Made by a program: the position numbers and the translations under genes
The notes under the pieces: model-generated
Seen by the model: the letters and a program-made list of their open reading frames with translations, nothing else
The model's database searches: none
Told to the model about the DNA's origin: nothing
DNA from: Salibaculum sp031581025
GTDB lineage: Bacteria; Pseudomonadota; Alphaproteobacteria; Rhodobacterales; Rhodobacteraceae
Assembly (NCBI RefSeq): GCF_031581025.1
Contig: NZ_JAVLCA010000004.1
Length of the DNA: 64,000 nucleotides
Strand: one strand, 5' to 3'
In this document: one piece after another, positions 17,218 to 24,564 of the stretch
Numbering within the stretch: position 1 is the first letter of the stretch
Layout of the letters: each line of letters starts with the position of its first letter

Positions 17218-17242
17218 AAAGGCGCTAATGCTGCAACTGCAA
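17218..17242. promoter_or_regulatory. GCGCTAA element and CTGCAAC repeat upstream of mcd
   Basis: AAAGGCGCTAAT (17218-17229) matches the right half of the sites at pckA and etfB but is less symmetric on the left. It is followed by CTGCAACTGCAA (17231-17242), a direct repeat of TGCAA-type words also seen after the third pckA site. It lies only 16-40 bp before the mcd ATG, so it would overlap the leader. TGCAA words recall RamB/ScfR-type sites, which are known to control ethylmalonyl-CoA pathway genes; this is speculative. Confidence 0.35.
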
Positions 17243-17257
17243 AATAGAGGATTCGCC

Positions 17258-18931
17258 ATGCCCCGGGACGGACACGAGATGAGCCCCATTCTGAAAGATC
17301 TGCTGCACCTGACCAAGGCCGCCTTGCCGCCGCTGGACGCGCTACAGGACGCGGCCACGGCATCGGTGCACGACATGGTCACCGAGGGCGACCGTGTCTC
17401 GGGCACCCTGCTCGAACAGAACCAGACCGCCGCGCATGGGCTGGCCTGGGTTGCCACCTACGTCGAGTCGCTGCGCCAGATGCAGGACTGGGCCGAACGC
17501 CTGCAATCGGATGGCAAGTTCGGCGAGATCGAGCAACTGCTCCTGCAGATCGCCTTTGGCGAATACCTCTGGCAGCTTTATGGCGGCATCCCCATGAGCC
17601 AGGGCGAAATCGTGCGGCTGCAGGATCTGGGGCTGTCCCAGGACCAGATGCGGGGGATGATGACCCCGGAGGTCATGACCCTGACGCAGGAGGCCAACAG
17701 CCAGGCGGCCCGGACCCGCCTGGTCGAGCTTATGCAGGAACAGGCCGCCAATATTACCGTGGGGGCGGCCGGCCTCGATGACGAGCTCGAGATGATCCGC
17801 GAACAGTTCCGCCGCTACACGGTGGACCGGGTCGATCCCCATGCCCATGAGTGGCACCTCAAGGATGAATTGATCCCGATGGAGATCATCGAGGAACTGG
17901 CCGAGATGGGTGTCTTCGGCCTGACCATCCCCGAAGACCTGGGCGGCTTCGGCCTGCCCAAGGCCGCCATGGCTGTCGTCTCCGAGGAACTCAGCCGCGG
18001 CTATATCGGTGTGGGCAGCCTCGGGACCCGCTCCGAAATCGCGGCGGAACTGATCCTCTGCGGCGGCACCGAGGACCAGAAGGCGCAGTGGCTGCCCCGG
18101 ATCGCCTCGGCGGAAATCCTGCCCACCGCCGTCTTCAGCGAACCCAACACCGGCTCCGACCTGGGGGCGCTGCGCACCCGGGCGGTGAAGACGGACGAGG
18201 ATTACAAGATCACCGGCAACAAGACCTGGATCACCCATGCCTCGCGCACCCATGTGATGACGCTGCTGGCGCGGACCGATCCCGAAAGCACCGACCACCG
18301 CGGCCTGTCCATGTTCCTGGCCGAGAAGACGCCGGGCACCGACGCGCACCCCTTCCCGACCGAGGGCATGACCGGCGGCGAGATCGAGGTGCTGGGCTAT
18401 CGCGGCATGAAGGAATACGAGCTTGGCTTCGACCAGTTCAAGGTGAAGGGCGAAAACCTGCTTGGCGGTGAAGAGGGCAAGGGGTTCAAGCAGCTCATGC
18501 AGACCTTCGAGAGCGCGCGGATCCAGACCGCCGCGCGCGCCGTGGGCGTAGCCCAGTCGGCGCTGGACACCTCGATGCAATACGCCCAGGACCGCAAGCA
18601 GTTCGGCAAGCCCCTGATCGCCTTCCCCCGTGTGGCCGGCAAGCTGGCGATGATGGCGGTCGAAATCATGGTGGCGCGCCAGTTGACCTATTTCTCGGCC
18701 AACGAGAAGGACAACGACCGCCGTTGCGACCTCGAGGCCGGCATGGCCAAGTTGCTAGGCGCCCGTGTGGCCTGGGCCGCGGCGGACAACGGATTGCAGG
18801 TCCACGGCGGCAACGGCTTCGCGCTGGAATATCCGATCAGCCGCATCCTGTGTGACGCGCGCATCCTGAACATCTTCGAAGGGGCAGCAGAGATCCAGGC
18901 GCAGGTCATCGCACGCCGCTTGCTGGGATAG
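17258..18931 (+). CDS. mcd: (2S)-methylsuccinyl-CoA dehydrogenase
   Basis: Mcd oxidises (2S)-methylsuccinyl-CoA to mesaconyl-C1-CoA in the ethylmalonyl-CoA pathway of acetate assimilation and reduces ETF. The 557-residue protein is longer than ordinary acyl-CoA dehydrogenases (about 380). An N-terminal extension of about 150 residues (HGLAWVATYVESLRQMQ, FGEYLWQLYGGIPMSQGEI) precedes the dehydrogenase domain, which is the Mcd architecture. The domain shows IPEDLGGFGLP, FSEPNTGSDLGALRTRA, KTWITHASRTHVM, the YAQDRKQFGKPL motif and the terminal QVHGGNGFALEYPISRI. The ATG at 17258 follows AGAGG by 7 bp. ETF genes lie at 5321-7008. A close homologue acting on another acyl-CoA remains possible. Confidence 0.82.
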   Translation: MPRDGHEMSPILKDLLHLTKAALPPLDALQDAATASVHDMVTEGDRVSGTLLEQNQTAAHGLAWVATYVESLRQMQDWAERLQSDGKFGEIEQLLLQIAFGEYLWQLYGGIPMSQGEIVRLQDLGLSQDQMRGMMTPEVMTLTQEANSQAARTRLVELMQEQAANITVGAAGLDDELEMIREQFRRYTVDRVDPHAHEWHLKDELIPMEIIEELAEMGVFGLTIPEDLGGFGLPKAAMAVVSEELSRGYIGVGSLGTRSEIAAELILCGGTEDQKAQWLPRIASAEILPTAVFSEPNTGSDLGALRTRAVKTDEDYKITGNKTWITHASRTHVMTLLARTDPESTDHRGLSMFLAEKTPGTDAHPFPTEGMTGGEIEVLGYRGMKEYELGFDQFKVKGENLLGGEEGKGFKQLMQTFESARIQTAARAVGVAQSALDTSMQYAQDRKQFGKPLIAFPRVAGKLAMMAVEIMVARQLTYFSANEKDNDRRCDLEAGMAKLLGARVAWAAADNGLQVHGGNGFALEYPISRILCDARILNIFEGAAEIQAQVIARRLLG

Positions 18932-18969
18932 CGGCGCAGGACACCGCAAACATCCAGTGGCCTGCTTGG

Positions 18970-19458
18970 CTAGCCCTCAGGCTCGGGCGGGATATCGATC
19001 CCGTCCAGCCATGGCTTGATGTCCAGGACCGGCGTGCCATCAAAGGCATCGGTCACGTCCAGACCGATCTCACCGGTCTCCGGATCGAGCGACGTGATGC
19101 GCACGGCCTCGATGGCGATGGGATTGGGCCGCACCGGGCTGCGCAGGGCGAAGGTGCCGCGCGGCCCCTCCGCGTGACGGGGCGCCTGGACGATCAGGTC
19201 GCGCCGGGCTTGATCGAACCAGAGGATCAGCCAGATCGCCTGGCCGACCGCCAGCCCGCCCAACCCGGCCCGATAGGGCGCGTCCAGCACCACGCGCCCG
19301 CCACCGCCGCCTCGCTCTCGGGACTGGCTCAGGTTCCTTGGCGCGCGGCCCGCCCCCCAGTCCGTATAGAGCGTACCGATGAAGGTGACCCCGGCCCGCG
19401 CATGCTCTGCCGGATCGACTCCGAGGGGAACTTCCCCTTTGCGAGGCGGTTTCGTCAT
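18970..19458 (-). CDS. trmO: tRNA t6A37 N6-methyltransferase TrmO (TsaA/YaeB family)
   Basis: TrmO uses S-adenosylmethionine to methylate N6-threonylcarbamoyladenosine at position 37 of some threonine tRNAs. The 162-residue protein has the single beta-barrel TsaA domain with TFIGTLYTDW near the start, and the strongly conserved GTFALRSPVRPNPIAIEAV block followed by DAFDGTPVLDIKPWLDG. The bacterial C-terminal extension seen in E. coli TrmO is absent, as in many alphaproteobacterial short forms. The ATG at 19458 is chosen; longer in-frame starts give no homologous sequence. It is convergent with mcd (38-bp gap). Confidence 0.83.
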   Translation of the reverse strand: MTKPPRKGEVPLGVDPAEHARAGVTFIGTLYTDWGAGRAPRNLSQSRERGGGGGRVVLDAPYRAGLGGLAVGQAIWLILWFDQARRDLIVQAPRHAEGPRGTFALRSPVRPNPIAIEAVRITSLDPETGEIGLDVTDAFDGTPVLDIKPWLDGIDIPPEPEG

Positions 19459-19597
19459 GGCGCCAACCTCGGGGGGGCGACGCCCGCCGAGGTCCGTGGG
19501 AAAAGGGGCAGGAAAGTCATGTCGAGATACACGCCGGGGCCTTTCGGTATTGAAACAATGACGCACGGCCTGCCAGGGGCCTTGCGGCCCGCAAATC

Positions 19598-20326
19598 CTA
19601 GGCCGACCGCCGCAACAGGTCCAGCAGCCGTGCGCGGGCCTCCGGCACAGGCGTGCCGCCCAGCGCCGGCGCCAGCCGGTCGTGCAGGAAATGCCCCGTC
19701 ACCGCGAGCCCCGCCAGGATGTCGGCAGGCGTCGCATCGCCCTGGCGCAGCAGGACCGGCGGCAGCGGCAAGAGCCGGTCGGCCCAGTCCCCCGCGGCCG
19801 CGGCCGAAACCGCCCGGCCCGATCGCGGCGAGATGTAGACAAGCCCCTCGGTCACGCCCGTGACGGCACAGGCCGACAGATCGAGGCCGAAGCCCATTTC
19901 CTCGAGCAGGGCCAGTTCCCAGCGCAGATAGCCCAGCGGCCAGAGATCATCCTGCCCCAGCAGATCCAGCAACTGGACACTCCGGCGATAGAGCGGCGGA
20001 TGCGCCTCGCGTTCGGGCAGCACGAAACACAACAGACCCGTCACCGCGTTCAACCCGGCCAGCGCCATGCGCCCGCCCAGGGTCTGCGCCGCACGGCTGC
20101 GCACGGGCTCGACGGTGAAGGTGCCCAGGTGATCCTCCAGCCGGGCCTTCCAGGTCAGGTCGAGCTGTGCTCCCGGTTGCAGGATCGGCGACAGCCGGCG
20201 CCCGGTGCCCCCGCGCACCACGCCAGCGGCACGGCCATGCCCCTCTGTCAGCACGTCAAGGATCACCGCGTCCTCGCCATGCTTGCGAACCCGCAGGACC
20301 GCCCCCTCTTCGCGCCATTCGATCAT
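19598..20326 (-). CDS. recO: DNA repair protein RecO
   Basis: RecO acts with RecR to load RecA onto SSB-coated single-stranded gaps. The 242-residue protein has the N-terminal OB fold beginning MIEWREEGAVLRVRKHGE with GHGRAAGVVRGG, then a helical domain with LLDLLG, LGYLRWELALLEEMGFGLDLSACAV-type sequence and YISPRSGRAVS. The zinc-binding cysteine cluster of other RecO proteins is not complete here; only single Cys residues remain. It is at the end of the era-rnc-lepB-type operon, as in other alphaproteobacteria. Confidence 0.92.
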   Translation of the reverse strand: MIEWREEGAVLRVRKHGEDAVILDVLTEGHGRAAGVVRGGTGRRLSPILQPGAQLDLTWKARLEDHLGTFTVEPVRSRAAQTLGGRMALAGLNAVTGLLCFVLPEREAHPPLYRRSVQLLDLLGQDDLWPLGYLRWELALLEEMGFGLDLSACAVTGVTEGLVYISPRSGRAVSAAAAGDWADRLLPLPPVLLRQGDATPADILAGLAVTGHFLHDRLAPALGGTPVPEARARLLDLLRRSA

Positions 20327-20383
20327 GGGCGCATGAAGCGGGATCGCGGCTCCGGGCGCAAGGGGCGGCGTGCGGCGGCTGGC

Positions 20384-20566
20384 CTAGCTGTCGTTGGCGC
20401 CGCGCAATTGCCGGATCGCCTTCTGGACGTCGCGCCAGGTTGCGGCCTCTTCGGTCTCGCCAGCCTCCTCGTGCTGCCTGGCCTTCTGCGCCGCTTCCGC
20501 TTCGGCCTTGTCGCCGTGGGCGTCATAGAGCGCCCGCGCATACTCTGCGATTTTCTCGATCTGCAT
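20384..20566 (-). CDS. Small conserved alpha-helical protein (60 aa), putatively FnrL-controlled
   Basis: This 60-residue, highly charged protein (MQIEKIAEYARALYDAHG...) is probably all helical, with an alanine/glutamate-rich middle (AEAEAAQKARQHEEAGETEE) and no cysteine or membrane segment. I recognise it only as the kind of small hypothetical found near recO/era in Rhodobacteraceae. A perfect FNR-type box lies 87 bp upstream with a suitable -10 element, so expression under low oxygen is likely. It lies 57 bp upstream of recO, which could be cotranscribed. The function is unknown. Confidence 0.7.
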   Translation of the reverse strand: MQIEKIAEYARALYDAHGDKAEAEAAQKARQHEEAGETEEAATWRDVQKAIRQLRGANDS

Positions 20567-20622
20567 ATCTCGGCTTCCTTCTGGTCGTGATGGCCTGCCA
20601 TGGACCGGTGGAATGAGCGGGC

Positions 20623-20666
20623 ATAGTAAACCACGCTCGGCGCCAACTGGGGTTGATTGAAATCAA
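20623..20666 (-). promoter_or_regulatory. FnrL box and class II promoter
   Basis: TTGATTGAAATCAA at 20653-20666 is a perfect TTGAT-N4-ATCAA FNR/FnrL site. On the minus strand TACTAT (20628-20623) is a fair -10 element. A start site near 20616-20618 puts the box centre at about -41.5 to -43.5, the normal position for class II FNR activation. The transcript would have a leader of roughly 50 nt before the 60-residue ORF at 20566. There is no gene starting on the plus strand that it could serve. Confidence 0.65.
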
Positions 20667-20700
20667 GCCCCGAAACACCGCGCACGGGCAGGCGCCTGGG

Positions 20701-21030
20701 TCAGTCAGACAAACCCGGTTCATCCAGCAGATGCCGCCCGGCCCGGTCTTCGACCTCGATGATCCAGACATCGGGATCGAATCCGGACTGGCGCGCAAGG
20801 GCCGCATCGACCTGCGGCTCGTCGCCCTCGGTCAGCACGACCCACCTGCGATCCCCGCTCATCAGGTCGAAACTGCGCTGATAGGCCACCGCCCGGCCAT
20901 CCAGCGTGTTCAGCTTGACCAGAACCGCCCCCGCCGTCGAATCCCCCCGACGCACCACGAAGGCGGGGATGTCGGACAGGCGCAGCCGGGTCAGATAGGC
21001 CGACACCCAGACATCCGCCGTCAGGCGCAT
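20701..21030 (-). CDS. DUF1491 family protein
   Basis: This 109-residue protein begins MRLTADVWVSAYLTRLRL and contains VVRRGDSTAGAVLVKLN, YQRSFDL, WVVLTEG and DPDVWIIEVEDRAGRHLLDE, which I recognise as the alphaproteobacterial DUF1491 family. No enzymatic residues are assigned. Its ATG overlaps the era stop (ATGA), so it is translationally coupled to era. The constant location behind era suggests a role linked to ribosome assembly or the operon's other functions, but that is only context. Confidence 0.83.
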   Translation of the reverse strand: MRLTADVWVSAYLTRLRLSDIPAFVVRRGDSTAGAVLVKLNTLDGRAVAYQRSFDLMSGDRRWVVLTEGDEPQVDAALARQSGFDPDVWIIEVEDRAGRHLLDEPGLSD

Positions 21031-21935
21031 CAGTTGCCGTCCCGGAAATCCAGACCCATTTCCGAATAGCGCTCGGCCTCGTCCAGCCAATTCGGGCGCA
21101 CCTTCACCTGCACGAAGAGGTGTATCCTGCGCCCGAGGAACTCTTCCAGGTCTTCGCGGGCGGCCTTGCCCACGGCCTTGATCGTCTCGCCATGCTTGCC
21201 AAGCACGATTCCCTTGTGGCCGTCGCGGACCACGTAGACCACCTGATCGACCCGGGCCGAGCCATCCTCGCGTTCTTCCCAGCTCTCGGTTTCCACAGTC
21301 AGCTGGTAGGGCAGTTCCTGGTGCAGGCGCAGGGTCAATTTCTCGCGCGTCATTTCGGCGGCGATCATGCGCAGCGGAAGGTCCGCGATCTGGTCTTCCG
21401 GATAAAGCCACGGCCCCTCGGGCATCTGTTCGGCCAGCCATCGGCGCAGATCATCACAGCCATGGCCCTTTTCCGCCGAGATCATGAAGGTTTCGACAAA
21501 GGCGAAACGGTCATTCATCTGCTTTGTCAGGGCCAGGAGCGCGGGGGCCTCGACCCGGTCGATCTTGTTGATGGCCAGAGCGACCTTTCGGCCCTGCCCG
21601 ACCACCTGAAGCTGTTTGAGGATCGCCTCGACTCCTTCCGTGACGCCACGGTGTGCCTCGACCAGAAGGACGATCACATCGGCATCGGCGGCCCCGCCCC
21701 AGGCGGCACTGACCATGGCCCGGTCCAGCCGTCGGCGTGGACGGAACAGGCCCGGCGTGTCCACCAGAACGATCTGCGTGTCGCCCTCAATCGCCACGCC
21801 CCGCAGGCGCGCACGGGTGGTCTGCACCTTGTGCGTGACGATCGAGACCTTGGCCCCGACCATCTGGTTGGTCAGGGTGGATTTGCCCGCGTTCGGCTCT
21901 CCGATCAGGGCGACGAATCCAGCGCGTTGGGTCAT
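21030..21935 (-). CDS. era: GTPase Era
   Basis: Era is an essential GTPase that binds the 3' end of 16S rRNA during 30S assembly. The 301-residue protein has G1 GEPNAGKSTL, the switch I TT of QTTRARLRGV, G3 DTPGLF, G4 NKID, G5 SAEKG, and the C-terminal KH domain with YVVRDGHKGIVLGKHGETIK. It sits 9 bp after rnc, in the classic lepB-rnc-era order. Confidence 0.96.
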   Translation of the reverse strand: MTQRAGFVALIGEPNAGKSTLTNQMVGAKVSIVTHKVQTTRARLRGVAIEGDTQIVLVDTPGLFRPRRRLDRAMVSAAWGGAADADVIVLLVEAHRGVTEGVEAILKQLQVVGQGRKVALAINKIDRVEAPALLALTKQMNDRFAFVETFMISAEKGHGCDDLRRWLAEQMPEGPWLYPEDQIADLPLRMIAAEMTREKLTLRLHQELPYQLTVETESWEEREDGSARVDQVVYVVRDGHKGIVLGKHGETIKAVGKAAREDLEEFLGRRIHLFVQVKVRPNWLDEAERYSEMGLDFRDGN

Positions 21936-21944
21936 ATAGCTATC

Positions 21945-22628
21945 CTACTCTGCCTCGACACGGTCCAGCAAAGCCTTGGCCGCGGCGTGTTCGGCATGGC
22001 GCTTGGAGCCGGCGGTGGCGCGGGCGCTCTGGCCGCTCTCAAGGGTCACTTGAATCGTGAATTGTGGCGCGTGATCGGGGCCCGAGCGCGCGCTTTCCTC
22101 GTAAACCGGCGGCTGCTGGCCGCGCGCCTGGGCCCATTCCTGCAGGGCGGTCTTGGCATCGCGGGCATCGGCCTTGACGGTTCGGATGCGATCGCCCCAG
22201 AGCGCGACGATACGCGCCCGTGCCGCCTCGAATCCGGCATCGAGGTAAACGGCGGCGATCACCGCCTCCATCGCGTCGCCCAGCAACGCCTCTTTGCGCC
22301 GCCCACCGGATTTCATCTCGGACCGGCCCAGTTTAAGCACGTCGCCAAGGTCGATCTCGCGGGCCACCGCGGCACAGGTCTCCTTGCGCACCAGCGCGTT
22401 GTAGCGCGGGGCCAGTTGCCCCTCGGCGGCGGCCGGGTCGGCCTCGAGCAGGGCCTCGGCCATGACCAGCCCCAACACCCGATCGCCCAGGAACTCGAGC
22501 CGCTGGTTGTCGTCGCGGTGAACGCTGGACATCGAGGGATGCGTGACCGCGCGGATCAGCAGCTCTGGCCGGGAAAACCGGTGGCCCAGCCTGTCCTGAA
22601 ACGCCCTGAGCTCGGCCGAGAGTTTCAA
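21945..22628 (-). CDS. rnc: Ribonuclease III
   Basis: RNase III cleaves double-stranded RNA in rRNA and mRNA processing. The 227-residue protein has the catalytic signature NQRLEFLGDRVLGL, with acidic residues at E/D, a second acidic site in GDAMEAVIAAVYLDAG, and a C-terminal dsRNA-binding domain (PDHAPQFTIQV, KRHAEHAAAKALL). Its start overlaps the lepB stop by ATGA. Confidence 0.96.
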   Translation of the reverse strand: MKLSAELRAFQDRLGHRFSRPELLIRAVTHPSMSSVHRDDNQRLEFLGDRVLGLVMAEALLEADPAAAEGQLAPRYNALVRKETCAAVAREIDLGDVLKLGRSEMKSGGRRKEALLGDAMEAVIAAVYLDAGFEAARARIVALWGDRIRTVKADARDAKTALQEWAQARGQQPPVYEESARSGPDHAPQFTIQVTLESGQSARATAGSKRHAEHAAAKALLDRVEAE

Positions 22629-23461
22629 TCAATCGCCTTGAAGAAGCGGTCCGACCGCCAGGTCCAGAAGGCCAGCATTGACCGCCCGGCCGAGGAGAAC
22701 ATGACCCGGTCCGCCCGACCGACAATGTCTTCGTAGGGCACGAAACCGACGCCGCGCGCCGTCTGCGGCACGCGGCTGTCCGAGGAATTGTCGCGGTTGT
22801 CGCCCATGAAAAAATACTGCCCCTCGGGCACCGTGAAGACGCCGGTATTGTCCAGCGACCGCGGCCCGATGTTGAGCACCGAATGCGTGACCCCGTTAGG
22901 CAGCTCCTCGGTGAAACGTTGCTTCTCGCACTCGGACCCGAGGCCCACCGCCCCGGCCATGCATTGCGGCAGCTGGCCACTGGGCCCCTGACGTTCCATG
23001 GTTTCAGTGAAGACTCCGTCGGGGCTCTGCGCGGCGGCCTCGCCGTTGATATGGACCACACCGTCACGCATCTGGATACGGTCACCGGGCAGACCGATCA
23101 CGCGCTTGATGAAATCGCGGCCCGTGACCGGGTGACGGAACACCACAACGTCACCGCGCTCGGGCGCGGACCCGAGCAGCCGGTCGTTGCCGCCCTCGAA
23201 GACGCCGCAGAAATCATCCGCGCCCACGTCGATTCCCAGGCGCGGGATGCGGATCGAGGGGCAGGAGGCGTAGGAATAGCCGTAGGCCATCTTGTTGACA
23301 AAGAGGAAATCGCCGATCAGCAGCGTATCCTTCATCGAGCCGGAGGGAATCCAGAACGGCTGAAAGAACAGCGTCCGGAAGACCCCGGCGATCAGCAAGG
23401 CATAGACCACGGTCTTGACGGTTTCCTTCACCGAGTGAAGCACGCCGGGGCTTTCGGACAT
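22625..23461 (-). CDS. lepB: Signal peptidase I
   Basis: LepB removes signal peptides from exported proteins at the outer face of the inner membrane. The 278-residue protein has an N-terminal membrane anchor (VVYALLIAGVFRTLFF), the catalytic serine in PSGSMKDTLLIGD and the catalytic lysine in RDFIKRVIGLPGD, plus the GDNRDNSSDSR box. A longish insert between the lysine and GDNRDNS motifs contains two cysteines. It is translated just ahead of rnc. Confidence 0.95.
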   Translation of the reverse strand: MSESPGVLHSVKETVKTVVYALLIAGVFRTLFFQPFWIPSGSMKDTLLIGDFLFVNKMAYGYSYASCPSIRIPRLGIDVGADDFCGVFEGGNDRLLGSAPERGDVVVFRHPVTGRDFIKRVIGLPGDRIQMRDGVVHINGEAAAQSPDGVFTETMERQGPSGQLPQCMAGAVGLGSECEKQRFTEELPNGVTHSVLNIGPRSLDNTGVFTVPEGQYFFMGDNRDNSSDSRVPQTARGVGFVPYEDIVGRADRVMFSSAGRSMLAFWTWRSDRFFKAID

Positions 23462-23524
23462 TGGCTGAGATTCCCTTAGAAAGACCGCTGCTTCATGGGG
23501 CGGGGGCGGCCCCGAGTCAACCTG

Positions 23525-23935
23525 TCAGTCAGGCCCGGCCAGCGGGCGCGCCTCGATCACCACGAAGGCCTGCGCCCAGGGGTGATCGTCGGTCAGGGTG
23601 ACATGGATGATAGCCTCGTGGCCCGCGGGGGTCATTTCGTGCAGACGGTCTTTGGCCCAGCCCGTGACAGCCATGACCGGTTGACCTGTCGAAAGATTGC
23701 TGACGGCCATGTCCTTCCAGGCAATGCCCATGCGCAGGCCCGTGCCCAGCGCCTTTGAACAGGCCTCTTTGGCGGCCCAGCGTTTGGCGTAGGTGCCCGC
23801 GACATCGGCGCGGCGTTCGGACTTGGCCTGCTCGGTTTCGGTAAACACACGCGACCGGAATCTGTCGCCGAAACGGTCGAGCGTGCCCTGGATGCGCTCG
23901 ATATTGGCCAGGTCCGTGCCGATGCCAAGGATCAT
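23525..23935 (-). CDS. acpS: Holo-[acyl-carrier-protein] synthase
   Basis: AcpS transfers 4'-phosphopantetheine from CoA to apo-ACP. The 136-residue protein starts MILGIGTDLANIERI (metal-binding Asp) and has FTETEQAKSE, then YAKRWAAKEACSKALGTG with the conserved Glu/Lys. The ATG at 23935 is fixed by homology; the longer frame to 24403 overlaps the LysE gene. It lies 5 bp after the LysE-family gene and 63 bp before lepB. Confidence 0.95.
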   Translation of the reverse strand: MILGIGTDLANIERIQGTLDRFGDRFRSRVFTETEQAKSERRADVAGTYAKRWAAKEACSKALGTGLRMGIAWKDMAVSNLSTGQPVMAVTGWAKDRLHEMTPAGHEAIIHVTLTDDHPWAQAFVVIEARPLAGPD

Positions 23936-23940
23936 TGCGC

Positions 23941-24564
23941 TCAGGTTTCCAGCCGCAGGGTCAGGATACGCAGGCTGGCCGCCCCGAACAGCAGCCCGAA
24001 GGCCAGCTCGAACCAGCGCCGGGCGCAGGCATAGGCCGTCGAGATCGCGTCCACCGAGAACACCCAGGCATAGCCGAGGAACATCACCGCCGAGACGCTC
24101 GCCAGCATGGCGAACACCTGCCAGACCGTCAGCAGGCCCGACCCGGCGGGCAGCGCGATGGCGTAGATCGCCCCCCAGGCAAGCATGGCCTTGGGGTTGG
24201 TCAGGTGGATCAGCAGCCCCCTGAGAAAAAAGCGCTGGCGCGGCACCGCCCCCTGCGCGGCGGGCCGATTGCGCCAGGCCGACCACAAGGATTTCAGCGC
24301 GAGGTAAAGCAGATAGGCCGCACCGGCATGGCGCAGAACCTCGAACAGCCAGGCATTCGCCACCATCAGCGCCGAGAAGCCCAGCGCGGCGGCGACCCCC
24401 CAACTGGCGGACCCGGCCACGATGCCCAGCGCCAGCGCCATGCCCGAGGCCCGCCCCTGCCCCATGGAGGTGCCCGAAATCGCAAGGGTCGCCGGGCCGG
24501 GACTGCCTGCCGCGACCATCCAGCCCAGCAAGAGGGCAGGCAACGGAATGAGGAGGTCAGTCAC
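23941..24564 (-). CDS. LysE/RhtB family amino-acid exporter
   Basis: This 207-residue protein has about six predicted membrane helices and the LysE family start: an N-terminal helix then GWMVAAGSPGPATLAI, followed by GQGRASGMALALGIVAGSASWG and AAYLLYLALKSLWSAW, then FLRGLLIHLTNPKAMLAW. Family members export amino acids or derivatives. It overlaps the pdxJ 3' end by 8 bp and is followed 5 bp later by acpS, so it is an insertion into the usual pdxJ-acpS pair. The substrate is unknown. Confidence 0.87.
   Translation of the reverse strand: MTDLLIPLPALLLGWMVAAGSPGPATLAISGTSMGQGRASGMALALGIVAGSASWGVAAALGFSALMVANAWLFEVLRHAGAAYLLYLALKSLWSAWRNRPAAQGAVPRQRFFLRGLLIHLTNPKAMLAWGAIYAIALPAGSGLLTVWQVFAMLASVSAVMFLGYAWVFSVDAISTAYACARRWFELAFGLLFGAASLRILTLRLET

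Noticed and set aside
21120..22736. 538-codon plus-strand frame opposite era and rnc
   Set aside because: Shadow of two well-conserved genes.
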